Shown here piece after piece: positions 21,131 to 32,738 of a stretch of 64,000 nucleotides of DNA (positions are counted from its first letter, which is position 1; the number at the start of each line of letters is the position of its first letter). The notes under the pieces are model-generated. The model saw nothing but the letters and a program-made list of their open reading frames with translations. It had not been told where the DNA came from and made no database searches. Source of the stretch: Stomoxys calcitrans (Eukaryota > Arthropoda > Insecta > Diptera > Muscidae); assembly GCF_963082655.1 (NCBI RefSeq), contig NC_081554.1, forward strand, positions 56,159,869-56,223,868, written 5' to 3'. The translations under genes were made by a program, and so were the position numbers.

Positions 21131-22861
21131 TATTATTGAGTGATTAAAGTTTTTTCCGTATTTAACTATCTATTATGAGTTTCAGAATATTCTTGCGAAG
21201 CGAAATAACAAAAAGTCCGCTGCACTCAACGGCACAATAGAAATAATGGGCTAATAAAAATATAAATTCAACTGAATCTGTATACGGAAAAAATTCAATG
21301 CATATAAAATTCATATAACATTCCAATCAACCACGTCTTACTATTAGATAAGTGAGAAACTATTTACAATTTACCCCTAATGCAGCTAACTTTTTGCAAT
21401 GGTGATAACGCGTATTGGCATTTTAAAACAATTTTCTTTTTGCATTTGTTTTTATTTTTGTTTCTTTTTTTTCTATTATCTTAATATTCCCATTATGTTA
21501 AAAGTTTAACTATCCTTTGGAATTTTTAATGCTTTCTTCCCATTTAGGATACACTGTTAAGTTTCCCTACCCCCCAGCTTGAGAAAAAGTCAAATTTTCA
21601 TTTAAGAAAGTAAGCGTAAAGAAAAACTCAAGCAAATCTCAAAAGATTGCGTTTGTACTTCGAGATAAACATTTATGGCTTTCTTAGTTTTGCTTCTTCG
21701 AGTGAAATGATAATTTTCGTTTGTTTTAGTGTGCTTTTCTTAAGGTTCAGTCTTTTCCTAACCTCCCCATGCTCACACCATCATATAACTTTGTGTAAAA
21801 AGTTCTTAAGCAAATAAAGCAAATGGGGTAAAGCAAAACAAACTGGTTTCTCCCCCTCCCAAAATAATGGGGAAATTTCTTAGTTTAAGCAAAAAAAAAA
21901 AAGTTTTTCTACAAGTCTGTATTTTAAAGATAAGCATCTTTGGAAAATGCTTAAGAGAAAGGGCCCAGTCATAAAGGACTGCCAAAAAAAAAACCAAATC
22001 TTGATATGCAACTGTGAAACTAAAAGTGACCCAAAAAACACTTACAGTTGGAGCAGGAAGAGAAAAAGAGAGTATTTTTCCCTTGCCCAAAGTAACTGTA
22101 AATGTAAATGCTAGGTAAAACTTAATGGTTGCCAATTTCCATGGCAATATTCCAGGTTGTGGCTTTATAGCGCACGTCACGACGACGTGCAATACAAAAA
22201 TCTATTTAAACTTAATCTTTTTTTCTCTATGTGCTGCTGCTGCTGTGGCTGTTGCTTCCATAGCGTTTTCATTGGGCCTTTATGCATTACAATAACTGCA
22301 GGGGCAGAGCTTTTAGATTAAATGGTTTACTACAATATGTAAAATTAAAGCATACCTTAAGGCATACATGTAAATTCCAAAGTGTATGTACCTAGAAAGT
22401 CAATGGGGGAAAAAGGGTAGCAAAATTAAGTGAAGTGAAGTTAGCATTATAAGTAGTAGCAGTAGTAGTTGAGCCAAGGTGTTATTTAGCAGATAAAGTA
22501 GTCCTAAGTAGTACATTTATGGCTTTGTAAGGGATTATGTCTTTTATATAGCCTACTTTTAGGCTATATGTAACTCATTTAATATGTATCATATATTTAG
22601 GGGTAGAATAGAAAACGGTTTATTAGAAGTTATCTTCTAACTATAATGTTAAAAGGGGATTAAAAACTGGAGTTTTGGTGGTAACATCACAAAGTATTAA
22701 CACATTTGTTACGATTTGAGTAGTTTTTTTGGACAATGGTGCAGATGCGACTATAACAAATCAATGTTCCAAATGTGGGTTAGGGAAAAAATGCACCCCT
22801 CATGATCTTGGGAAATAAATTCTTCAATATATAATATTCTTATTAGAGACATGGCTACACT
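21131..22861. other. AT-rich intron-like sequence without a gene
   Basis: No transposon is recognised here, so it may be original intron. There is a CTG-rich stretch at 22230-22255 and 'agtagtagcagtagtagtt' at 22453-22471. A reverse 128-codon frame at 21806-22192 is Phe/Leu-rich and unsupported by splice sites or homology. Confidence 0.5.
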
Positions 22862-24060
22862 CTGTCATACCTTATTGACTTCAATGGATATACTGTGTTC
22901 AGATCGATTGCTAGTGTAAAGTATGAGCTTGCCATTCGCTGCATGTCTACCATGTGCATTTATTTTTAAAGTAGCTTGCTGCTGTTCTCTAGTGCGTAGC
23001 AGCCAGTTGCTCAAGCATCTTAGAGTTAGACTTCGTTTATGTTCCGTCATGACATAGAAAATGTTCCGACGTCTCATCATCTTCCCCTACATATGCCCTA
23101 TACATGCTATCACTTGTCGCACTGATTTTGCATAAGTGAGCTCGTAGCCCTATGTGTCCCGCCATGCTACTAAAAGCTATAATGACCTCATTCTTACTTC
23201 CTTTCGTCCTACCGACTGTTTTGCCCTTCCACAGTTTTACATGCACATTCGTCACCCACGCCTTTAACTCTGACTTCGTCGACCAGAAATGCTTCGGGTT
23301 AACCAAGTCTATTGACGGCAGTCTTCTGGCCTTCACTGCCAAATTCTCTGTCCTTTCATTCCCTGGTACTCCGTTATGACCCGCCACCCAAACAATGCGG
23401 ATTATGTCATCTTCGGACAAGGCGTTAATTTCCTTCTTACACTGTAAGACTGTTCGTGACCTTATCGTTCTGGTTGTTATTGCCCTTATGGCCGTTTTAC
23501 TGTCCACAAAGATGTTCACACTCGACGTCCTCCTCGTGTTAGCACCACTCCACCTCACGCATTTCGTAATCGCCCGGTTCTCCGCCTGCAGGACCGTATT
23601 ATGGTCAGGCAGTCCAAAACAGATCTCAGTCCTTGGGTTCTCAATGTAGACCGCCAGGCCCACTCTGTCCTCAAGCTTTGATCCATCCATGTAACATGAT
23701 CTGGCAGATGGTAATACTAGGGTTCCGTCAGTCCAAGACTATGCCGCTAACAACAGTGCCTCGCACTCGACCTCAAATGTCATCTCATATATCCGATCGG
23801 AAATCTCTTCCCTTTCTTCCAGGTTTCCTCTCGTTGCCTCAATTATACCGCTATGGTATGGTGCTCTTATCCTCAATCCATTCTCCCATCGCCTTAAGTC
23901 TCGCAGCCGCAGTGGCTGCCTCAAACTTAATCTGTATGTCAATGGGTCGGATATCTAGAATGATCTCCAGTGCCCTAGTGGAAATCTTAGTTGTCTGCCT
24001 AGGTTTCTACTCCACCAAGCAGACTGCGAACTTTTGCCTTGATAAGTCATAGGGTAGGTT
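22862..24060 (-). mobile_element. LINE family B2: RNase H domain and C-terminus (pseudogene)
   Basis: Read downwards: remnants of the RT/RNase H junction (DIRPIDIQIKFEAATAA-like, about 23950-23900), then the RNase H domain in a 217-codon frame (23690-23037). Catalytic positions: Asp in MDGSK, Glu in VLQAENRAI and Asp in FVDSKTA are kept. The fourth acidic site, NEKADDLA in relatives, reads NERTENLA. The substrate-side motif WVAGHNGVPGNE is kept. The C-terminal Cys/His knuckle is damaged: where relatives have CTACGEDDETLEHFLxHCP it reads YRAYVGEDDETSEHFLCHDG. It ends in remnant 3' sequence near 22862. Confidence 0.88.
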
Positions 24061-24660
24061 CTCATAAGACTGTTCGTGACCTTATCGTTCTGGTTGTTAT
24101 TGCCCTTATGGCCGTTTTACTGTCCGTAAGATGTTCACTCTCGACGTCCTCGTGTTAGCACCCCACCACCTCACACATTGCGTGATCGCCCGGATCTCCC
24201 CCTGCAGGACCGGGTTTTCCCTGGGTTTTCAATGTAGACCCCCACGCCACTGTGTCCTCAAGCTTTGATCCATCCGTGTAACATGAGCTGGCAGATGGTA
24301 ATACTAGGGTTCTGTCAGTTCAAGAATATGCCACTAACAACAGTACCTCGCACTGGATCTCAAATTTCGTCTCAGCTATTCGATCGGAAACCTCTTCCCT
24401 TCCTTCCAGGATTCCTATCGTTGCCTCGGAAATACCGCGATGGTATGAACTGCTCCCATCCTCAATCCATTCTCCCATCGCCTTAGGTCTCATAGCCGCA
24501 GTGGCTGCCTCACACTTAATCTGTATGTCAATGGGTCGGATATCTAGAATGATCTCCAGTGTCCTTGTCAGTATCTTAGTAGTCTGCCTAAGTTTCCATT
24601 CCACCAAGCAGGCTGCGAACTCTTGTCCTAGTAAATCAGAAGGACAGTTCTAATAACTGC
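24061..24660 (-). mobile_element. LINE family B2: duplicated segment of the preceding copy
   Basis: 24064-24660 repeats 23447-24050 in the same order. 'gactgttcgtgaccttatcg' is at 23449 and 24070, 'caatgtagaccgccaggcc' is at 23642 against a worn version at 24229, and the IEDGSS/MGEWIE block occurs in both. The middle is shortened. The offset is about 610-620 bp. Confidence 0.8.
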
Positions 24661-24929
24661 TCCGCTGTGCTTGTTATTGCATTGACTTCCACCTACAAAT
24701 GCTGCGCTCATTAAGCCTTCCTTCGAAAATAGAGAGTGAAGACTTAGGCAGTCTACGGCCACTTGGTCGATTTCAACTCGCTCTTGCACTTGTTAAGCGA
24801 TTATCAGCTTGGTTTTGTTCGTGCTACTAAGTCTTCATTTCCCAGGCTGGGAACTCTTGCCCGTGTAAGTCAGAGGGCAGTTCTCCTCACAAATACTACG
24901 CTGCGCTGTTATTGCATAGACTTCCAACC
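24661..24929 (-). other. Worn copies of the unit that follows
   Basis: 'ttattgcattgacttccacc' with 'aatgctgcgctcattaagcc' (24686-24717) and 'ttattgcatagacttccaac' with 'aatgcaacactcattacgcc' (24910-24956) look like two diverged copies of the same junction, period about 225 bp. No gene. Confidence 0.5.
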
Positions 24930-26400
24930 AGCAAAATGCAACACTCATTACGCCCTCAAAAATTAAGGTCGATCTTGAGTTCAAGATAGTGGATAACACA
25001 GCTGCTACGTATCTCCATTTTAGTAGCACTCAATATTCGGTTAGGTATTCCTTGGCCATATGGAAGTCCTTTCGAAGGCCCTGCATGCCAATACTTAGTA
25101 CTTGTCCCGTTTGCAGATCTCGAAGTAGGCCTAGATGCAGTAATCAAAATAATGTCCTCTCCGTCAACTACCGAATGAACAGATCGATGCGCTAGACTTC
25201 CAGCAAAACCTTCAAAGACCTTGTAGCGGTGGTACTCATGGCAAAATGTAAATTTTCCCATGAACATTCCATTAAGTAACAGGGGCAAACTTCTCACACA
25301 TCAATGAGTGATGCCCAATTCAAGTTTAAGCTCAATGATAAGGGACCTCCTTTTTATAGCCTAGTCCGAACTGCGTGCCGTAGTGTGACACCTCTTGGAA
25401 AGAAGTTTTTACATGGGTACTGCGCATGTCATCCTACTCATTACACCTTCGAAAATTAAGGTCAATGTCGAGTTCAAGATAGTGGATTACACAGCTGCTA
25501 CGTTTCTCCATTTTAGTAGGCTCTGTACATTCAATATTCGGTCTGGTATTCCTTGGCCATATGGAAGTCCTTTCGATGGCTCGGCATGCTAATACTTAGT
25601 ACACGAATTTGTCCCGTTTGCAGATCTCGAAGTAGGCCTAGATGCAGTAATCAAAATAATGTCCGAATCTACAGATCGATGCGCTAGACTTCCAGCAAAA
25701 CCTTTATTGACTTTCTAGCGGTGGTACTCATGGCAAAATGCAAATTTTCCCATGAACATTCCATTAAGTAACAGGGGGAAACTTCTGGCATATCAATGTT
25801 TGCTGCCCGGTTCACGTTTAAGCTCAATGATAAGGGACCTTCTTGTTATAGCCTAGTCCGAACTGAGTGCCCCAGTGCAACACCTCTTGGAGAGAAGTTT
25901 TTACATGGGTTCTATGCATGTCATCCTACTCATTACACCTTCGAAAATTAAGGAGTTCAAGATAGTGGATAACACAGCTGCTACATTTCTCCATTTTAGT
26001 AGGCTCTGTACATTCAATATTCGGTCTGGTATTCCTTGGCCGTCTGGAAGTCCTTTCGAAGGCTCGGCATGCCAATACTTAGTACACGCACTTATCCCGT
26101 TTGCAGATCTCGAAGTAGGCCTAGATGCAGTAATCAAAATAATGTCCTAATGTACAGTTCGATGCGCTTGACTTCCAGCAAAACCTCCAATGACCTTGTA
26201 GCGGTGGTACTCATGGCAAAATGCAAATTTTCCCATGAACATTTCATTAAGTAACAGGGGGAACTTCTGGCATATCAATGTTTGCTGCCCGGTTCACGTT
26301 TAAGCTCAATGATAAGATACCTCCTTCTTATAGCCTTCGCCCCAACTTCGTGCCCCAGTGCGACACCTCTTGAAGAGAAGTTTTTACATGGGTTCTATGC
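24930..26400 (-). repeat. Three tandem copies of a ~485-bp unit containing part of a SINE
   Basis: Markers repeat in order: 'attaaggtcgatcttgagtt' (24961) or its variants at 25454 and 25945; 'tccttggccatatggaagtc' at 25049, 25550 and 26033; 'cagatctcgaagtaggccta' at 25113, 25620 and 26103; and the SINE piece 'cccatgaacattccattaag' at 25257, 25750 and 26233. Each unit has a unique ~300-bp flank plus the 3' part of a reverse SINE that stops after 'agaagtttttacatgg'. Only the third copy continues into the SINE head. Confidence 0.88.
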
Positions 26401-26532
26401 ATGGCATAATACCGTCGCCAGCATTAAGGGGGGGATAATCACCGCTGAAAGTTTTTCTGATGTTCTTGCCATGATTTGCACCCATGGCAGGGTGCGGGCA
26501 TGCTTTCCTCTGCACTGCAGTGGCCTACTCTA
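26218..26532 (-). mobile_element. SINE, reverse, close to full length
   Basis: The 3' part starts at 26218 ('aaatgcaaattttcccatga'). The body crosses 'gagaagtttttacatgg' (about 26380-26395), 'cgccagcattaaggggggat' and 'ccaccgctgaaa'-like sequence. The tRNA-derived head is worn ('gcatgctttcctctgcactg', the complement of the A-box side, 26497-26516). It is the parent of the truncated copies in the tandem units to its left. Confidence 0.75.
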
Positions 26533-26690
26533 GTGCCAGTACTGAAGGCAGCATATATGATGCCACACGCTTAATCCTTTCAATCTGCCTCACATGATTC
26601 ACGTGCTCAGTCACCGGCCACCAGACATAACAATCTTACATCAGTACTGGCCATACCACCGCTGAGTACTTTAATCTTAATCTCAAACTT
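26533..26690 (-). mobile_element. Small LINE fragment (thumb region)
   Basis: On the reverse strand, the block encodes VWWPVTEHVNHVRQIERIK followed by VASYMLPSVLAL, like the C-WWP-TE-VNHxRxLERIQR stretch of LINE RTs downstream of the active site. It is too short to place in a family. Confidence 0.45.
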
Positions 26691-27629
26691 CACCAATCAA
26701 TCTCAAACTCTCTACGAGAGAGATGAGGGAGGAACCAAGATTGTCCTGGACTCTGTCAAACTATAGTCACACGGAGCCGTAACTTGGTATATCTCAGGCC
26801 ACACGACACCCACTTTGCTAAATATTGATGGAAGTTTTCCTTGTGTTACCTTTTTTTATATATCCCTCCTCCACCTACCCTTAATCTTCAAGTCACACAA
26901 CTTCTTACCATGTTGCCAAGTGTTTGTGGAAATTTTTGAAAAATAATTAAAATAAATAACATATTTCATATGATATCTAAATTTACTTCAAGTATATTCC
27001 AATTATTATTAAAAAAACAAAAAATAAGCATAAATTTATTTTAATGAGAAAGCAGTTCTCTTCCGCCTCATACAATACAATATAAGGGTATTGTATAACC
27101 ATATAAAGTCGTTGTTTATGTCACACATGACCATAATCATATTCTTGCGCCTTTGTATTTTCCAAGAATGGATATCATTATCGCCGTCTTCATCACGGTT
27201 GTTGTAGTTGTCACCCTCATTGCCATCGTTAAAATGAAACCCAAACAAAGGATCAGAAAGCCAACGACACGCTTGATGACACAAAACCTCCTAACGAATT
27301 TACCCCACTAACGCCTTTTCGCATTTAATTTTTGTTGTTTTTTCTGCTGGCGCACAAACCCATCCACCCACATGGTCGTAAAACGGCGGCATAAAGTCAG
27401 TGGTCCCTTTGGCAATATTTTATAAATTTAAGTGAAGAAGAAGGAGTGATAAGGCAAACATGCCCCATTGGCCCCCTTGACCGTTACAAATTAAAGTTGA
27501 ACTTTGTACAAAAAAAAACTTTTTTTATCTTAACCAGCAGATCTTCTAAACACACACACAAACACACCCGCACTTATGATTAAAGCAAGAACTTTCTACA
27601 TAAATATTTTGCTTTTGATTTAATTTCAG
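26691..27629. other. Intron upstream of the host exon
   Basis: Mostly AT-rich with no transposon recognised after about 26900. The last 60 bp lead to the splice acceptor: a pyrimidine-rich stretch 'ttttgcttttgatttaatttcag' ends at 27629. No further exon was found in this stretch. Confidence 0.6.
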
Positions 27630-27799
27630 GCCCTACCACTGTACAAATGGTTTCACAAAATCGCCCTCCGCCACCGATGACAGTGCCGGTGCAGATGCCC
27701 CAGTATGTCAATGAAAGTGGCACATTGACACATGTGGTCTTGTCGCCGCAACAATACCAGCAGCTACATGCCGGCCAAGGACACATACATCCGTCATTC
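27630..27799 (+). CDS. Internal coding exon of a host gene; candidate FNDC3-like N-terminal region
   Basis: This is the one stretch that behaves like host coding sequence. The acceptor is tttaatttcag ending at 27629 and the donor is TTC/gtaagta at 27800. The 170-nt exon enters with two bases of a split codon (phase-1 intron upstream) and closes on a full codon (phase 0 downstream). It encodes 56 residues. A Pro-rich start (PTTVQMVSQNRPPPPMTVPV) leads to QMPQYVNESGTLTHVVLSPQ and a Gln/His-rich end. No signal peptide or membrane segment falls in it. The pattern PxYVxxSGxxxxVV(L/V)(S/T)PQ resembles the N-terminal segment ahead of the fibronectin III repeats in FNDC3A/B and their fly counterpart, an ER-membrane-anchored protein family. 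That match is from memory of the family, not a search. Codon use is balanced and unlike the AT-rich flanks. The rest of the gene must lie outside the window or in exons I could not see. Confidence 0.75.
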
Positions 27800-29040
27800 G
27801 TAAGTACAAAATAAACACCAAGCAATACCAAGAAAAATGGCAAATGAGAAATGAGAAACGAGAAAGCATAAAGAAAGAGTGAGAAGAAAAACAAAATCCC
27901 TTTACTTTAGGCATACATAGGTCTCTGACCTTCTGTTTGGCATTTGATAAACTAAATTGTGTGCTTACCGCCCACCAGGTCGTCTTATATGGGCTGCAAA
28001 GTTTCCTCATATCCCCAAATGATGGCACATACTGACTTACTAACTACACAACAGTCTACACACTGACTAACTGTCTGACTGACTGACTTGTGGACATGCG
28101 AACGAACGTGTGTATGAAAGATACATGGGTGATTAAAAGTTGCTTGTAAAGCAACTATGCCATGCTCTTGCCCTTAAGCCTGTTTTTCGTAGCTGGTAAA
28201 TTGATTTAGATTCAGAGACGTGACCATAGCAGTTTGCCATACTTCCTTCCAGGTGTTTGCTTGGCAAACACACGGCAAGCAATAATTTCTATCTAACATA
28301 AAAATATAAAGTTTTCTTCATGGCTCCAACTCAATTAGAGAGTGTCCAGTTGTCTTTTTGCCAACCCAGACGTATGGGTAATATAAATGTAAGCCTAAGG
28401 CAGTAACAGAGTGCGTATGAGTTTGTTTAACTACTCCAGCAATAATCATACGCACTAAAGTACAAAATGATTATTGCCTGCAGAGTTATATGTGTTGGTT
28501 GTACTCTAGCAAATGTCATGAAATGGCAAATAAATGTGAAAATGACAGACACATATGATGACAGTTTCATAAAGTTCATGGTGTATCAACGGAACGCTTT
28601 GCTGGCAACTGGCAACTGACTTTATATTGTCAGCATATTGTGTTTTGCTGCAGTTGGGTTAAATTTTCACAGATGAAATACAAAATCTTCTCCGAGTTAA
28701 TTTGAACCTAAACCAGGCAGCAGGTAATCTTTTCTTCTCTCCTACAAAATATTTTATCATTTTAATTAGAATGCATCCAGCTGTTTTTTGTCATGCAGGC
28801 GAATGAGTAATTTAAATGAAAAATCAAGAGCAAAGCCATAGTGCGTATGAGTTCTGCATTTACTTCACAATAGTCATACGTCCTGGAGTACAAAAAACGC
28901 TATACGAAGAAAGAAAGTTACCTTAAAGACAAAATTTCTACCAAATCTACTTCAAAGGCAAATTTACAAGAAAATTTTTTTTAAAGAGACAATTTTCAAA
29001 AGTTTCGTTCTTGAGCTAAAAGTTTTCAAGAAAAATTTTC
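27800..29040. other. Intron downstream of the host exon, with inverted-repeat motifs
   Basis: It begins with the gtaagta donor. A perfect 11-bp inverted repeat AGTGCGTATGA ... TCATACGCACT lies at 28410-28456. A weaker version is at 28841-28880, and 'gacacatatgatgacagttt' at 28547-28566 belongs to the intronic repeat unit described under findings. 28910-29045 is a poor 30-bp AT-rich repeat ('aaaatttctaccaaat' type words). Confidence 0.6.
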
Positions 29041-29052
29041 TAGGACCAAATC

Positions 29053-31124
29053 TTGACAAAAAATTTCGCAGAGTTCTTGAATACTAACGGCCTAATAACA
29101 CTTAATATTGGTAACACCGCTACCTTTGTTAATAGGATTAGGGAGGCGATATTAGATGTGACGATATGTTCGGAAAATCTAATCGTTAAGGTTCAGGATT
29201 GGAGGGACTCCATGGAACACTCTGTCTCTGACCATCGCTACATCAGGTTTAGAATAGCACGGCCAACGCCGAATCCGATAAGCTTACGGAATAAATTGAA
29301 AACCAACCGGAAAAAATTTGGAAGAGTACTCAAAAGAAGACTTGGGCAAGTTAATTCACAGTGTCCAAGCACAGAAGAGATTGACTAAAATGTCAATAGG
29401 ATTACGACTGCACCGGTGGGGTTCTTTGAAGATAGTTGTCCTCTTCGGGAAAGGTAATCAGCCCAAGAAAAACCCTGGATGACCGGGGAGATTCGCAATA
29501 TTGGAAAAAAATCCGCAGCCTTTATAATAGGGCACGTCGTAAAAAAGCGGAAGTTTCTTGGGATGTGTATTACACACGGCTCTAGGAATACGATAAGATT
29601 GCCAGAGCGGCAAAACGTGCCTCCTGAAAGCTTTTCTGCGAACAGGTCGATAGCGTTCATGACGCCGTCAAGATAAAAAAGTTTCTCTCAAAAACCCATG
29701 TCCAAACTGAAACTTTAGTAGACGTCATGGGAGTGAGAACAGAGACAACGGAGGACATGTTGAGGCTTTCGATGAAAACCCATTTTCCACAGGATACGAA
29801 GGTACTCACGGAGACACCGGAATAATGGCGTTGATCGAAGGTTTATAATAACGGAATTCATGGTAAAGGAATCCTTGGGGAGCTTCAAACCATTTATGTC
29901 ACCCGGACCTGATAGAATATTTCCGGCGTTACTACAGAAAGAGGCAGACTATCTGGCGCCTCGTCCTGCCAAAATTTTCATAGCGTGCCTAGGACTTGCG
30001 TATACTCCGAAACCCTGGCAGGAGACAAGGATGGTATTTATACCCAAGCCCGCAAGGCAATTTATACGACACCAAAGGCCTACAGACCCATAAGTCTTAC
30101 GCCATTTCTACTCAAAACCATGGAACGTATTGTGGACACGATGATAAAGAGTAGGACATCTAGCGAACTACTCAAATACGTATGTCAGCATGCCTATGTC
30201 AAGGGAAGGTCGGTGGAGACTGCCCTGCACGAGGTTGTGCATAAAATCGAAGAATCCTTCGATGCCAAAACTTACACCCTGGCGGTATGCATTGACATCG
30301 AGGGGTCTTTTAACAATGTGCGGACCGACACATTGATCCAATCCTTGGACCAGTACCGGGTGGACCCTGTACTTAGAGACTGGATAAACCATATGCTAAG
30401 GAACAGGTCTTTAGAGACTGGAAAAACCATATGCTAAGGAACAGGTGGATAAATTGTGTGTCCCATGGCATAAATAAAAAGGAAAAAGTGGCACAGGGCA
30501 CGGCCCGGGGGGGCCACTCCTATGGGTGACCACCATAAATGACCTATTACGAATGCTGACTGAGGAGGGATTTGAACCCGTCTGCTACCGTACGCTACAA
30601 CGATGTTATAATACTTCTAAGGGGTAAGGATCCGAACGAGCTATACAGAAGGGCCGAAAGGGTCTTCCATATGGCATACGACTGAGCTAGACCCTGTGGT
30701 CTCAATGCTAACCCAAAGAAGACTGAAATATGCCTATTCACGAGGAAGACAAAGGTGGGCCAATTTAACGCACCACGTTTCCTCAATAAGACGATTTCGA
30801 TATCTGATAAGGTAAAATAATTAGGTGTGATCTTGGACAGGAAACTGAATTAGTAGAGTCACATTCAGAAGTGCACCGAGAAGTCTCACAGATGTTGGGC
30901 ACTATGTAGACGGGTCGTTATCTCTAAATGGGGCCTAAATCCTAGGATAGTCCACTGGCTCTGCAGGAGCGTGATAAGACCAATACTTACTCACGCCTCA
31001 GTAATTTGGTGGACTGCTATGGAAAAAAAGTGCAACATTAGGACCGTACAACAGGTTCAGAGAACATGGTGTCTTGGCACAGGCGGAGCGATGAGGACCA
31101 CGCCCACTAGAACAAAATTGAAAG
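29053..31124 (+). mobile_element. LINE family B2: endonuclease end through RT (pseudogene), copy 1
   Basis: The frame 29053-29388 is the end of the endonuclease: AILDVTICSENLIVKVQDW and EHSVSDHRYIRF, with the catalytic SDH at 29227-29235 intact. RT blocks follow: SFKPFMSPGPDRIFPALLQK (29883-29940), YRPISLTPFLLKTMERIVD (30079-30135), HAYVKGRSVETALHEVVHKI (30190-30249) and LAVCIDIEGSFNNV (about 30280-30320). The YADDV box reads YNDV near 30592, so a codon and a catalytic Asp are lost. Then comes PNELYRRAERVFHMAYD, and in the thumb WALCRRVVISKWGLNPRIVHWL...RPILTHASVIWWTAMEKKCN (30893-31040). A SINE breaks it at 31125-31430. Multiple stops and shifts. Confidence 0.9.
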
Positions 31125-31430
31125 TTTTACCCATGAACATTCCACTAAGGAACAGGGACTAACTTCTCGCCTATCAATGAGTGCAGTCCGATTCAAGTTT
31201 AAGCTCAATGATAAGGAGCCTCCTTTTTATAGCCGAGTCCGAACGGCATGCCGCAGTGCGACACCTCTTTGGAGAGAAGTTTTACATGGCATATTACCTC
31301 ACAAATGTTGCCAGCATAAGGAGGGGGAAAGCCACCGCTGAAAATTTTTTCTGATGGTCTCGCCAGGATTCGAACCCAAGCATTCAGCGTCATAGGCGGA
31401 CATGCTAACCTCTGCACTACGGTGGCCTCC
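31125..31430 (-). mobile_element. SINE, full length, reverse, inserted in the LINE
   Basis: It starts with 'ttttacccatgaacattcca' and ends with the complement of the head: 'ggattcgaacc' (B box) at 31368-31378 and 'catgctaacctctgcactac' (A-box side) at 31401-31420, then 'ggtggcctcc' at 31421-31430. The LINE is split at 'cccactag/ggcactg'. The related LINE copy at about 34760-34775 has the same place uninterrupted. Confidence 0.9.
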
Positions 31431-31700
31431 TAGGGCACTGGAGACTATTCTAGATATCCGATCCATTGACATACAGATTAAGTTGAGGCAGCTTCTGCGG
31501 CTATGAAACTTAAAGCGATGGGAGAATGGATTGGGGATGGGAGCAGCTTTTACCATCGCGGTATAATTGAGGCGACAATGGGAAACCTGGAAGGTAGGGA
31601 AGAATTTTCCGTTCGGATACCTGAGACGACTTTTGAGGTCGAGTGCGAGGCTCTGCTGCCAGCGGCACACTCTTGAACTGACGGAACCCTAGTATTGCCA
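31431..31700 (+). mobile_element. LINE family B2: continuation after the SINE
   Basis: Reads ALETILDIRSIDIQIKL at 31434-31485, then the KRWENGLGMGAAF stretch and a RNase H approach region (LRRLLRSSARLCC in a shifted frame). It stops near 'gaaccctagtattgccatct' at 31684-31703. The RNase H domain itself is missing. Confidence 0.8.
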
Positions 31701-32535
31701 TCTTGTGGTAATGGGTATCAAAATACAAAATATTGTTTACCAATGAAAAGATATTGATATGTGAGACACATCCCTTGACTGTCTACAAAGTCAACTCTGA
31801 AACAGTAAGCAAACAATGTATTTTTTTGGAAAATTACATTTACTCTATCTATTTTTCATACAACTCAAAGCCATTGTTGTAATTGCAGAGGTAGAGGAAA
31901 GTGTGTCTATGAACATAAAAATTATTCGTACGGCAGCACGCATGACTTTTTGTCTGCAGGTGTACACATTTAGGCATGTACAATTTTATATGATTTTTTG
32001 GTTGATGGAGGGATGAGAGGTTTACTGCCAGACAATTATATGAACATGCCAGACACATTTGATGACAGTATAATAAAGTTTATTCAGCAACTTAGGGGTT
32101 TTCAGAGAAATTATGTTGTATTGTCATAAAAGTTTGTTGAGCAAATTGTTGTCGTGCTAGGTTTTTGAAATATTTAGCAAAAAAAGAAACAAAATGTCTT
32201 TTGAGACAGAAATTTTCTAATGGAAAAGCACAATGTTTTTCGCCTGAACTCTATTTAGAAGTTTTCAGGCTAATTGGATCGTAAAGGTCGACGAATTATT
32301 TTGTGTTAAGCCAAAGGTAGTTTTATGAAGCGTATGATTAATTTATTGATTTTATTTGTAATATAATGGGGACGTATGAGTAATATTAATATGAACGTAT
32401 GAGTTATATTAATTTGGACGTATGCGTTATATTAATTCAAAGTTAACACAGATCGGTTGAATTATGTTCTGATTATTCAGTCGTGTCGTATACCTTTTGA
32501 TTATTATCAGAAATTTGCTTCTTTGAGTCAAACTA
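31701..32535. other. Intron with copies of the diverged intronic unit
   Basis: 'attattcgtacggcagcacg' at 31921-31940, then 'tgtctgcaggtgtacacat', and the block 'gacacatttgatgacagtat' (32052-32071) with 'aaattatgttgtattgtcat' (32108-32127) match units near 33.4, 37.8 and 44.1 kb. At 32371-32437 there are three ~22-bp repeats of 'gacgtatgagtaatattaat' type. No gene. Confidence 0.6.
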
Positions 32536-32738
32536 TTGGGTTGCCCAAAAAGTAATTGCGGATTTTTCATATAGTCGGCGTTGAAAAATTTTTTCTGTCA
32601 GTTATCAGCTGTTACTTTCAGCTTGCTTTAGAAAAAAAGTGTAAAAAAGTATATTTGATTAAAGTTCATTCTAAGTTTTATTAAAAATGCATTTACTTTC
32701 TTTTAAAAAAAACCGCAATTACTTTTTGGGCTACCCAA
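32536..32738 (-). mobile_element. Mariner-type MITE, copy 3 (internal deletion)
   Basis: 203 bp, TIRs TTGGGTTGCCCAAAAAGTAA ... TTTTTGGGCTACCCAA, TA on both sides. It is inverted relative to copies 1 and 2 and lacks about 35 bp next to the left TIR ('acagcttgtgactctgtaat' is absent). Confidence 0.93.

Noticed and set aside
21806..22192. 128-codon reverse frame in plain intron
   Set aside because: Phe/Leu-rich, no domain, no splice sites, no start context; AT-rich chance frame.
27580..28028. Reverse frames overlapping the host exon
   Set aside because: Antisense shadows of the exon and its flanks; the splice signals and codon pattern support the + strand.
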